From: Polynucleobacter sp. AM-25C3
GTDB lineage: Bacteria > Pseudomonadota > Gammaproteobacteria > Burkholderiales > Burkholderiaceae
Direction: 5' to 3'
NCBI RefSeq assembly: GCF_018882335.1
Contig: NZ_JACVOS010000008.1
Location: forward strand, 52,854 to 116,853
Length of the DNA stretch: 64,000 bases
The position numbers and the translations under genes were made by a program. Positions within the stretch are counted from its first letter, which is position 1. The number at the start of each line of letters is the position of its first letter. The notes under the pieces were generated by a model that saw only the letters and a list, made by a program, of their open reading frames with translations, was not told where the DNA came from and searched no databases. Below are positions 56,672 through 64,000 of the stretch, piece by piece.

Positions 56672-57244
56672 TTGCTAGATAATGACTTGATGGAATTGGC
56701 TTGTGGAGATTCTTCTGATGACTCAAGAAAATTATTTTTTTCTAACTTAGGAAAAATTGCATATTTATGGGGGTGCTCAAATTTACATAAAGATTGGCCG
56801 GTTCATTTAATCAGGCAATATGTTCAGCCGGCACTAGAACTAAATCAATATTTAATTCTTGAAGGCTCCAATGGCATTCCCTTGGCTTACATTAGTTGGG
56901 CTTGCTTAAGCATTGAGGCTGAAGTGAAGTACCTGGAAAACCCCCACTCCATAGGGGCAGAAGAGTGGAATGGGGGTAATAGAATCTGGTTTATGGATTT
57001 AGTGTCACCATTTGACCAAAAATATACAAATGAAATTATTCGGCGATTGCGAAGCACCATTTTTTCAAAAGTCGTGGCTAGGTCATTGCGGATAAAGCTA
57101 GGCTCAAAAACTTCAAAAGTAGCCTTTTACTGGGGCAAGCAAGTTACCCCTCACCAAAGAGAGGCAATGCTGCAGTACTTATACGAAACAGCAAAAGAGG
57201 CCTCTAAAGCAGAAAAAATTATCTGGTCACGTACTAACCCATAG
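56672..57244 (+). CDS. hlyC: HlyC-like toxin-activating lysine acyltransferase
   Basis: HlyC-family enzymes attach fatty acids from acyl-ACP to internal lysines of RTX toxins in the cytosol. This 190-residue protein aligns with HlyC: L-W-G-C-S-N-L-H-K-D-W-P-V with the catalytic histidine (His39), P-L-A-Y-I-S-W-A, E-V-K-Y-L, and G-N-R-I-W-F-M-D-L-V-S-P-F with the catalytic aspartate (Asp109). The His-Asp spacing of 70 compares with 69 in HlyC. The start is TTG, 23 bases after the giant gene, with GGGAG 7 bases upstream. Its position after the giant gene makes that protein the natural substrate. Confidence 0.9.
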   Translation: MLDNDLMELACGDSSDDSRKLFFSNLGKIAYLWGCSNLHKDWPVHLIRQYVQPALELNQYLILEGSNGIPLAYISWACLSIEAEVKYLENPHSIGAEEWNGGNRIWFMDLVSPFDQKYTNEIIRRLRSTIFSKVVARSLRIKLGSKTSKVAFYWGKQVTPHQREAMLQYLYETAKEASKAEKIIWSRTNP

Positions 57245-57381
57245 GGACGCAATATGTTTGAACAATGTCTCTATTTCAATGCCACTAGCCTAGCTCGTCA
57301 GCTAGATTGACCTCCTCCCAATAAATTGGACACCCTAGATTAGAAAAAATCGGCGATATTATCCCTAAGGAGGGGTGCGCC

Positions 57382-57648
57382 ATGACGAGGTCAAAGTTCA
57401 CAGAAGAGCAGATTGCTTTTGCATTGCATCAAGTCGATACCGGCACTTCGGTTGATGAGGTCTGTCGCAAGATCGGTATCGGCCAAGCCACTTTCTATAA
57501 CTGGAAGAAAAAATATAGCGGCTTAGGAGTTTCTGAGTTAAGACGCCTCAAGCAGCTTGAAGAAGAGAACCGCAAACTCAAGCAGTTGGTCGCTGATCTG
57601 AGTTTAGATAAGGCCATGCTGCAGGATGTGTTGCGAAAAAAGCTTTAA
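57382..57648 (+). CDS. IS3-family transposase OrfA
   Basis: The 88-residue DNA-binding half starts [11 protein letters not shown]. It has the helix-turn-helix block [19 protein letters not shown] and a leucine zipper [23 protein letters not shown] precedes the ATG. Fusion to OrfB occurs by slippage at 57,636-57,642. Confidence 0.95.
   Translation: MTRSKFTEEQIAFALHQVDTGTSVDEVCRKIGIGQATFYNWKKKYSGLGVSELRRLKQLEEENRKLKQLVADLSLDKAMLQDVLRKKL
57636..57642 (+). promoter_or_regulatory. Programmed -1 frameshift site
   Basis: A-AAA-AAG lies two codons before the orfA stop. A -1 slip carries ribosomes into the orfB frame ([12 protein letters not shown]), giving the OrfAB transposase, as is usual in IS3 elements. 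Confidence 0.8.
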
Positions 57649-57698
57649 GGCCGGCGCAGCGTAGGCTGCTAGTCGACCATCTCATTAAGCAATGCCGA

Positions 57699-58505
57699 GT
57701 GAGTGTTCAGCGTGCTTGTGGCGTATGCCAGCAAGCACGCTCGACCTGGTATCACAAGCCCAAAGGCAAACCGTTAGACATTCCTCTGAAGGCAAGATTG
57801 CAGGAGATTGCTCGAACTCGTATTCGGTATGGATTTCGGCGCATGTACATTCTGATTCGTAGGGATGGTTGGGTGGTCAATCACAAACGGCTGTATCGCC
57901 TATATCGTGAAGAAGGCTTGAACCTTCGGTGCAAGCGGCCTAGGCGTCGCAAAGCAGCAGCCAGTCGTATGGAGAGGCCCATTCTGACAGGGCCTAATCA
58001 AGCATGGAGTATGGACTTCGTATCGGACGCCTTATTTAACGGCAATAAGTTTCGAGCTTTAACCTTGATGGATAACCACACCCGTGAGTGCTTGGCGATC
58101 TATCCCGCGCAAAATATCAGAGGTGATGATGTAGCACATTTGCTAGAGCATATCGTTTCACAGCGCGGCAAACCTTTGCGGATTCAAGCGGACAATGGGC
58201 CGGAATTTATTTCCATTGCACTTGATCGCTGGGCTTACGATAACCAAGTCGTCTTAGATTTTTCAAGACCAGGTAAACCTACTGACAATGCGTTTATTGA
58301 ATCATTCAATGGCAGCCTGAGGGACGAATGTTTGAACATCCATTGGTTTATGTCCCTTGAGGATGCCCAAGAAAAGCTTGAAAACTGGAGACAAGATTAC
58401 AATTGTTTTAGACCGCATTCATCACTAGGGGATCTCCCGCCAGCGATGTTTGCAAAGTCATTTTGTAGTTCAACCACACCACCCGATTTTCTAGCTCAGA
58501 GCTGA
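57699..58505 (+). CDS. IS3-family transposase OrfB (DDE integrase domain)
   Basis: The catalytic half has W-S-M-D-F-V-S-D with the first Asp, A-D-N-G-P-E-F-I-S with the second, and [15 protein letters not shown] with the Glu, which is the complete DDE triad. An ATG-less upstream extension in the same frame joins orfA by frameshift. At 268 residues it appears intact, so the element may still move. Confidence 0.93.
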   Translation: MSVQRACGVCQQARSTWYHKPKGKPLDIPLKARLQEIARTRIRYGFRRMYILIRRDGWVVNHKRLYRLYREEGLNLRCKRPRRRKAAASRMERPILTGPNQAWSMDFVSDALFNGNKFRALTLMDNHTRECLAIYPAQNIRGDDVAHLLEHIVSQRGKPLRIQADNGPEFISIALDRWAYDNQVVLDFSRPGKPTDNAFIESFNGSLRDECLNIHWFMSLEDAQEKLENWRQDYNCFRPHSSLGDLPPAMFAKSFCSSTTPPDFLAQS

Positions 58506-58528
58506 CTGATTTATGGGAGGAGGTCAAC

Positions 58529-58610
58529 GGCATAACTCTGGGGCTGGCATGCCAGCCTCGGCTTGTTTGAGGATGGCCATGATTTGGCTATCGGTGAAGC
58601 GGGAGGTTTT
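58529..58610 (-). pseudogene. Second IS3-type OrfA fragment, cut by the intact IS
   Basis: The minus strand from 58610 reads M-K-T-S-R-F-T-D-S-Q-I-M-A-I-L-K-Q-A-E-A-G then M-P-A-P-E-L-C-R. This is the start of a different IS3 OrfA, and it ends exactly where the intact element begins. The rest of the gene is not found on the other side. Confidence 0.75.
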
Positions 58611-58689
58611 CATAGAATTTCCTTTAAATCAAACAACTTAGAAATTCAACTTTTAAGTCAGGTTAAGGGGTGGGGGTATTACCCCCTGG

Positions 58690-58812
58690 GGTAGCCCCCA
58701 GACCTTAAATACTCAGTAACTACTTTTAGCTTGAACTGCGTGCTGTATTTGCTCATGAAGCTGACCCCTTTGAGTTGGATTTGGTGTCCAACTTTTGTGG
58801 GTCAGTTCAGTT
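58690..58812 (-). pseudogene. IS150-type OrfA fragment with an IS end
   Basis: On the minus strand, TGAACTGACCCACAAAAGTTGGACACC resembles an IS3-family end. It is followed by an ATG at 58756 reading M-S-K-Y-S-T-Q-F-K-L-K-V-V-T-E-Y-L, the start of an IS150-type OrfA, which stops after about 23 codons in a GC-rich palindromic stretch (CCCCCTGGGG near 58,680-58,700). The 394 bases from 58,527 to 58,920 hold only this and the other IS fragment. Confidence 0.65.
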
Positions 58813-58920
58813 GGGCTAGAGCTTTTTTCTGTAGCATCCCCCGTCAGGCCGACATTCCTAAAGTACTGTTTTCTGTCTGTGCTCGATAGTCCCTAGGCGT
58901 TATTCTGCCAAGAGAGCTGT

Positions 58921-60279
58921 TTACTCTTGGAGCTTGAGACTGTTCTTAATAATGGAATCCTTCTCAATTGACACCTTCTTTGTAAAAGATGGAATTTTTC
59001 GAATCAGCGATTTCACATGATCCACCGTGATTAAACGAGTGCACTCGAATTGACGATCAGTCCCCTTGTGACGCGGACACCACATAAAATCAAGGTGATC
59101 AAATATCTGCTTTGGGTCATTCCAGCAACTATTGCAGGTATGGTGGTTAAAAACTCTATAGGGCGTCTGAAACTCATTATTGGGATGTGTAAAACCACTA
59201 ATCATCACTGTTGGTGTGCCAGCCGCCCAAGCAAGCCAAGCCAAACCGCTTGATAGGCCTATAAAAAAATCAGCGTGCTTAAGCAGTGCCGCCCGTTCCA
59301 GAAGCGGTTTGGCGCCAGTCATATCCTCGGCGCCATTGGGGATGTAATTCCAGCTCGAGCTCTGCCCCCACACGGGCTCTCTATCAATGCACAATACTCG
59401 GTAGCCAGCCTCATTTAACCATTTAACAATCTCATGCCATCCGTAGGGATTATTCCAATATTTGCATTGGGTAGAGCTTTGAACTGCAATGCAGACGTAA
59501 GGCTCTTTAACCGCTCTTTCAGCATTTGCAATGTCCAATTTGGGGGGGAGCTCAATCGGCTCCACATCCAGAATATATGCGGCAGTTTTATGCAAGCCAA
59601 CATACCGAAAGTCCACTGGCTGATGTCTGCAATTCCAATCATCAAAATAGAGTCCCAAACGATAGCTGGCATAAAAATCTTTTTGCATGGGCAGCGCTGT
59701 TTCTTGTGAGGCAAACTCGATGTTAGGATATACCCCCTCAAATAGTGGCCTTGCTAACTCTGAGATAGTGCATACTAATTTGCACCCATGTTTTTTCTGA
59801 AATAAATCTACATAAGGAAACCATGCAATCACATCGCCCAAAGTCCCCACAGGGATCTGAACCTGTACAAGCCTATCCTTTAGGCATAGCTCATGCGTAA
59901 AAACCTTCTCATCATTCTTCCAGACCTCAATCTTAAGCGGTACAAAATATAGCTTCGTACTCTGATAGGAGCCGCCAGTTGACTCTGCTTCAAAAATAAT
60001 ATTTGAAGTCACCATATCGGTGTAGCGCACCTTCCATTTCTTGCCTTTGGCCAATGTTGGTAACTCAACCCGGCAGCCATAATTAAAGTCGTAAAGGATT
60101 TTATCAGGGCCAACCATTGTTGGTCTTGAGGTCGGATCAATAAATATAGATGATGTATTTTTGGGTTGCACGGGGACAGGTTTAGCCTGATCAGTCTCTT
60201 GAGCATCGGCAAATGGATTTGCTAAATTCAGATCTGACTGATTGAGTTCTGTTGAGGTGGGTACTGTTGTAGTTGGCAT
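58921..60279 (-). CDS. Autotransporter O-heptosyltransferase (TibC/Aah family)
   Basis: These enzymes transfer heptose from ADP-heptose to serines of autotransporter passenger repeats, in the cytosol before export. The 452-residue protein has an N-terminal beta barrel-like region (about 45-140), then a GT-B fold with G-T-L-G-D-V-I-A-W-F-P and F-I-G-L-S-S-G-L-A-W-L-A-W-A. The iron-binding cysteines of TibC appear as Cys382, Cys385, Cys401 and Cys413 (H-T-C-N-S-C, W-C-P, F-E-C). About 40 low-complexity residues precede the domain. Its likely target is the strand-loop-strand adhesin encoded divergently from 61,334. Confidence 0.9.
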   Translation of the reverse strand: MPTTTVPTSTELNQSDLNLANPFADAQETDQAKPVPVQPKNTSSIFIDPTSRPTMVGPDKILYDFNYGCRVELPTLAKGKKWKVRYTDMVTSNIIFEAESTGGSYQSTKLYFVPLKIEVWKNDEKVFTHELCLKDRLVQVQIPVGTLGDVIAWFPYVDLFQKKHGCKLVCTISELARPLFEGVYPNIEFASQETALPMQKDFYASYRLGLYFDDWNCRHQPVDFRYVGLHKTAAYILDVEPIELPPKLDIANAERAVKEPYVCIAVQSSTQCKYWNNPYGWHEIVKWLNEAGYRVLCIDREPVWGQSSSWNYIPNGAEDMTGAKPLLERAALLKHADFFIGLSSGLAWLAWAAGTPTVMISGFTHPNNEFQTPYRVFNHHTCNSCWNDPKQIFDHLDFMWCPRHKGTDRQFECTRLITVDHVKSLIRKIPSFTKKVSIEKDSIIKNSLKLQE

Positions 60280-61333
60280 GGGTAATTAGAGTAATGTTGT
60301 TTATATAAATTGAATATCAAATTTTAAGTGTAAAAGTATTTGTCAGCCCCGAACCAAATAAGCCAAAGACATGCCGAGGCTTCACCGCTCAATTTGAGAA
60401 TCCCTCAACATCGAATCCATCGCTAGGCGGTTTATTCGCAAGGCGCCATTTCAAACAAAATAAACTATTTCTGTTGAATTAATGCCTATGCACTCATTCA
60501 AAATAATCGTCGCCATTTCGTGCGCACCCCCAAGATTATCCTATATCGTCGTCTCGATCAATGGATGGCATTACCAACCGGCCAAGCATATAAGGTGCTG
60601 CGCCCACTCCAAAGGCATGAATTGAAGACTTCAGGCCAAACTCTTGCGAATGAGCCAATATTTTCAAGCGCTTAAGAACCTCTTCGTTCATGCCAGCCTC
60701 AATGAAGCCTAACTTAACAATACGATAAAAGCCTTTTACTCGGTGCCCTATGAACAGGATTTGGACGTCAGACCTTGCCCTAGAAGGCCCAGGATTGACT
60801 TAAACCCATGACATGATGTTAAAATCATGCCTAAATATACAAATTCTTTCTGCGAAAGTTAAAAACCAGATGTCTGCTAAAATTTTTCGACTGTTAATAG
60901 CCTTGAAAGGCATCGATAAAGTAAGTCGAGCCCTTTCGGGTATGCATGGTTCTCGATATGGGTCATGAGGATATGAGCCCGGACCGACTCCGTCACTTTG
61001 GTGTAGACCCTGTTGCCCCGCTCCAGACTTTTGCCTCTCGCACCTCGCCCGAGAGCTTAGCCAGGCTTTATTGCTTGCCGCGGAGCATCCAAACATGCCT
61101 ACGAACCGTCTTTATCGTCTTAAATGAACCGCAAAAAAACACACTTGCGACCATTCAAAAAATTGGCCGCACAACAAAAACTGTAGGAGCCCTGATAACC
61201 ATTTCTCCAAGATGCACTGGTTACGAAACGCCCCAATCGACTGGCCTCAGTTACCAAGGTGGTATTTGGGCAACCCTTACAATGGGCTAGGCTTTATGCT
61301 CAACGCCATCATAAACAAAGACGTAGAGATTAT
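60280..61333. other. 1.05-kb gap with gene remnants
   Basis: On the minus strand, codons from about 60,790 to 60,543 read without a start as Q-I-L-F-I-G-H-R-V-K-G-F-Y-R-I-V-K, then S-S-I-H-A-F-G-V-G-A-A-P-Y. This looks like a piece of a real protein, perhaps of the tRNA-guanine transglycosylase fold. Frames between 60,800 and 61,290 are short and disagree across strands. No promoter is clear. The adhesin 5' region should hold regulatory signals. Confidence 0.4.
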
Positions 61334-64000
61334 ATGAATCGCGTATACAGACTGGTTTTTTCCAAAAAGCATGGGGCGCTTGTTGTGGCTTCAGAGCTGG
61401 CAAAGTCCGATGGCAAGGCATCAGGTAGTAAATCGGCATCGGCAATTGTTTGTGGGTTGTTGTGTGCTCTGGGGATGGGCGCGCAAAATGTGTGCGCTCA
61501 ATTTACATCAAATGTAAGCTCAATGACGGTAACGGGCCAGATTGTTTCTGGTGGTACGCAGAATATTTTGAATTTAGGGGTTGCTATAAGTGGCACAATT
61601 ATGGCAACTGGCGTGCAAAGTATTGCTTCTGGCGGCATTGCCAGCGCTACCACTATCAATAGTGGCGGCATTGTAAGAGTCTCTTCTGGCGGTGTTACCA
61701 CTGGCACCACCATCAATAGCGGGGGATCTCAACTTGTCTTTACTAGCGGCGTTACCACCGGCACCACCATCAATAGCGGGGGAGTTGAATCAGTCTCTTC
61801 TGGCGGTGTTACCACCGGCACCACCATCAATAGCGGGGGAACTGAAAGAGTCAATGCTGGCGCTAGCGCTCTAGAAGTCATTCAGTCTGCTGGCGGCGCA
61901 CTGTCGGCAATCGTAGGTCTTGGCCCTGCTGGATCCTTTGTTACCGGTAGAAATGAAAACGGCAACTTCTCTATTGCCGGCTTAACAGCCAGTGGAGTAA
62001 TTCTCAATTCTCGCGGTTTGTTGACCGTCTCTTCTGGCGGTATTGCCAGCGGCACCATCATCAATGGTGGGGGAGTTGAATCAGTCTCTTCTGGCGGTGT
62101 TACCACCGGCACCACCATCAATAGCGGGGGAGTTGAAAGAGTCGCTGCTGGCGCTGGCGCTCTAGAAGTCATCCAGTCTGCTGGCGGTGTGCTGTCAGCA
62201 ACCGTAGGTTCTGGCGCTGCTGGATCCTTAGTTAACGGCATCAATGAAAACGGCAACTTCTCTATTTCCGACTTAACAGCCAGTGGAGTAATTCTAAATT
62301 CTGGTGGTTCTTTGTTGGTCTCTTCTGGCGGTATTGCCAGCGGCACCACCATCAATAATGGGGGAATTCAAAGAGTCTCTTCTGGCGCCATTGCCAGCGC
62401 TACCACCATCAATAGTGGCGGTATTGAAAGAGTCTTTGCTGGCGGTATTGCCAGTGGTACCACCATCAATAGCGGGGGAAATCAAGCAATCGTTGTTGGC
62501 GGTATTGCCAGCGCTACCACCATCAATAGTGGCGGTATTGAAACAGTCTCTTCTGGCGGTATTGCCAGCGGCACCATCATCAATAGTGGGGGTATTGAAG
62601 TGGTTGCTGCTGTCGGTATTGCCAGCGCTGCCACCATCAATAGTGGGGGAAATCAAACGGTCTCTTCTGGCGGCATTGCCAGTGATACCACCATCAATAG
62701 CGGGGGAAATCAAGCAATCGTTGTTGGCGGTATTGCCAGCGCTACCACCATCAATGGTGGGGGAATTCAAGCGGTCTCTTCTGGCGGTATTGCCAGCGCT
62801 ACCACCATCAATAGTGGCGGTATTGAAAGAGTCGCTGCTGGCGCTAGCGCTCTAGGAGTCATTCAGTCTGCTGGCGGTGTGCTGTCAGCAACCGTAGGTT
62901 CTGGCGCTGCTGGATCCTTAGTTAACGGCATCAATGAAAACGGCAACTTCTCTATTTCCGACTTAACAGCCAGTGGAGTAATTCTCAATTCTGGCGGTTT
63001 GTTGACCGTCTTTTCTGGCGCCATTGCCAGCGCTACAACCATCAATAGTGGGGGAACTCAAACGGTATCTTCTGGCGGTGTTACCACTGGCACCACCATC
63101 AATGGCGGGGGATCTCAACTTGTCTTTACTAGCGGTGTTACCGCTGGCACCACCATCAATAGCGGGGGAGTTGAATCAATTGCTCTTAATGCTGTTACCA
63201 CCGGCACCACCATCAATAGCGGGGGAACTGAAAGAGTCGCTGCTGGCGCTAGCGCTCTAGGAGTCATTCAGTCTGCTGGCGGCGCACTGTCGGCAATCGT
63301 AGGTCTTGGCCCTGCTGGATCCTTTGTTACCGGTAGAAATGAAAGCGGCAACTTCTCTATTTCCGACTTAACAGCCAGTGGAGTAATTCTCAATTCTGGC
63401 GGTTTGTTGACCGTCTCTTCTGGCGGTATTGCCAGCGGCACCACCATCAATGCCAGCGGTTTTGCAAGAGTCTCTTCTGGCGGTGTTACCACTGGCACCA
63501 CCATCAATGGCGGGGGATCTCTACTTGTCTTTACTAGCGGTGTTACCACCGGCACCATCATCAATAGCGGGGGAATTGAAAGAGTCTCTTCTGGCGGTGT
63601 TACCACCGGCACCACCATCAATAGCGGGGGAATTCAAACGGTCTCTTCTGGCGGTATTGCCAGCGGCACCACCATCAATAGAAGCGGTTTTGGAATAGTC
63701 TTTGATGGCGGTGTTACCACCGGCACCACCATCAATAGCGGGGGATTTGAAAGAGTCTCTTCTGGCGGTATTGCCAGCGCTACCACCATCAATAGCGGGG
63801 GAACTCAAGCAGTCTCTTCTGGCGCTACTGCCACCGGCACCACCATCAATAGCGGGGGAGTTGAATTAGTCGTTGCTGGCGCTAGCGCTCTAGAAGTCAT
63901 CCAGTCTGCTGGCGGTGTGCTGTCAGCAACCGTAGGTTCTGGCGCTGCTGGATCCTTAGTTAACGGCATCAATGAAAACGGCAACTTCTCTATTTCCGAC
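61334..64000 (+). CDS. AIDA-type autotransporter adhesin, N-terminal part
   Basis: The frame is open from ATG 61334 to the right edge (889 codons). It starts with an extended signal peptide region, M-N-R-V-Y-R-L-V-F-S-K-K-H-G-A-L-V-V, followed by a hydrophobic core ending near V-C-A-Q. The passenger is built of 19-residue strand-loop-strand units (T-T-I-N-S-G-G-x-x-x-V-S-S-G-G-x-x-x-G), rich in Ser/Thr that heptosyltransferases modify. The C-terminal barrel would lie beyond the window. The divergent heptosyltransferase is its probable modifier. Confidence 0.9.
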   Translation, partial: MNRVYRLVFSKKHGALVVASELAKSDGKASGSKSASAIVCGLLCALGMGAQNVCAQFTSNVSSMTVTGQIVSGGTQNILNLGVAISGTIMATGVQSIASGGIASATTINSGGIVRVSSGGVTTGTTINSGGSQLVFTSGVTTGTTINSGGVESVSSGGVTTGTTINSGGTERVNAGASALEVIQSAGGALSAIVGLGPAGSFVTGRNENGNFSIAGLTASGVILNSRGLLTVSSGGIASGTIINGGGVESVSSGGVTTGTTINSGGVERVAAGAGALEVIQSAGGVLSATVGSGAAGSLVNGINENGNFSISDLTASGVILNSGGSLLVSSGGIASGTTINNGGIQRVSSGAIASATTINSGGIERVFAGGIASGTTINSGGNQAIVVGGIASATTINSGGIETVSSGGIASGTIINSGGIEVVAAVGIASAATINSGGNQTVSSGGIASDTTINSGGNQAIVVGGIASATTINGGGIQAVSSGGIASATTINSGGIERVAAGASALGVIQSAGGVLSATVGSGAAGSLVNGINENGNFSISDLTASGVILNSGGLLTVFSGAIASATTINSGGTQTVSSGGVTTGTTINGGGSQLVFTSGVTAGTTINSGGVESIALNAVTTGTTINSGGTERVAAGASALGVIQSAGGALSAIVGLGPAGSFVTGRNESGNFSISDLTASGVILNSGGLLTVSSGGIASGTTINASGFARVSSGGVTTGTTINGGGSLLVFTSGVTTGTIINSGGIERVSSGGVTTGTTINSGGIQTVSSGGIASGTTINRSGFGIVFDGGVTTGTTINSGGFERVSSGGIASATTINSGGTQAVSSGATATGTTINSGGVELVVAGASALEVIQSAGGVLSATVGSGAAGSLVNGINENGNFSISD
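61640..64000 (+). repeat. 57-base AIDA repeat array with a longer recurring module
   Basis: Units of 57 bases (consensus ACCACCATCAATAGCGGGGG) repeat through the frame. A longer module of about 165 bases, beginning GGCGCTAGCGCTCTAGAAGT and ending near GTAATTCTCAATTCTGGCGG, recurs near 61,858, 62,150, 62,840, 63,243 and 63,868, dividing the array into blocks. Confidence 0.9.

Larger units (their letters stand above)
57308..58526 (+). mobile_element. Complete IS3-family insertion sequence
   Basis: The ends are inverted: TGACCTCCTCCCAATAAAT on the left and, read inward, TGACCTCCTCCCATAAAT on the right. It contains orfA and orfB joined by a frameshift site. No matching direct repeat flanks it (GAT left, ACG right), so the flanks have changed or recombined since insertion. 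Confidence 0.92.

Noticed and set aside
60946..61290. Plus-strand ORF of 114 codons
   Set aside because: No family pattern and no ribosome site. Frames on both strands in this stretch are similarly short, so it is more likely degenerate DNA.
61498..63808. Long antisense and other-frame ORFs inside the adhesin repeats
   Set aside because: They are shadows of the repeat. Their peptides are themselves repetitive, for example S-P-A-I-D-G-G, they have no ribosome sites, and the main frame from 61334 has a proper extended signal peptide.

Overview
The window looks like a freshwater betaproteobacterium of the Burkholderiaceae, most likely Polynucleobacter or a close relative. This rests on the run yebC-purD-hemF-nadD-rsfS-rlmH-maf-rng, a CysB-type regulator beside lptG-lptF, zapA next to 6S RNA, the protein sequences and the moderate GC content. 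No database search was possible, so the taxonomy is an inference.

Positions 1-15,200 are core genome. They hold the 5' end of a family 2 glycosyltransferase, msbA, the minus-strand run from yebC to rng, a tRNA-Leu(CAA), a CysB-like regulator, lptG/lptF, and the plus-strand genes pepA, holC and lgt. Positions 15,200-20,200 form a malonate module: a LysR regulator, malonyl-CoA decarboxylase, a Bug-type binding protein and malonyl-CoA synthetase. A TSUP permease, 6S RNA (its 5' strand lying inside the end of zapA) and zapA with a small coiled-coil partner follow. Positions 21,900-26,930 are a cobalamin uptake operon (btuB-btuF-btuC-btuD) preceded by a cobalamin riboswitch. Positions 27,000-33,700 are an oxalate module: a Crp/Fnr regulator, oxalyl-CoA decarboxylase, two formyl-CoA transferases, a PAS protein and a formyl-tetrahydrofolate hydrolase-like protein.

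From about 33,700 to the end the window is accessory DNA. A pile of decayed insertion sequences (IS3, ISL3 and IS30 remnants) leads into a methyltransferase gene and then a type I secretion locus. That locus has a HlyB-like exporter, a HlyD-like adaptor, a TolC-like outer membrane protein, a single 4,569-residue repeat protein and a HlyC-like toxin acyltransferase. The giant protein is built mainly of 32-residue and 26-residue helical-looking repeats, then a hydrophobic segment like that of pore-forming toxins, and has no RTX nonapeptides that I can find. This locus is the best candidate in the window for an undescribed system. A complete IS3-family element nested in two older IS3 remnants separates it from a second surface system: an iron-cysteine heptosyltransferase of the TibC/Aah family, followed by an AIDA-type autotransporter adhesin whose gene runs off the right edge.

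The parts fit an organism living on small organic acids from algae, plants or humic matter (malonate, oxalate), scavenging vitamin B12, and carrying an island of very large surface or secreted proteins for contact with other cells.
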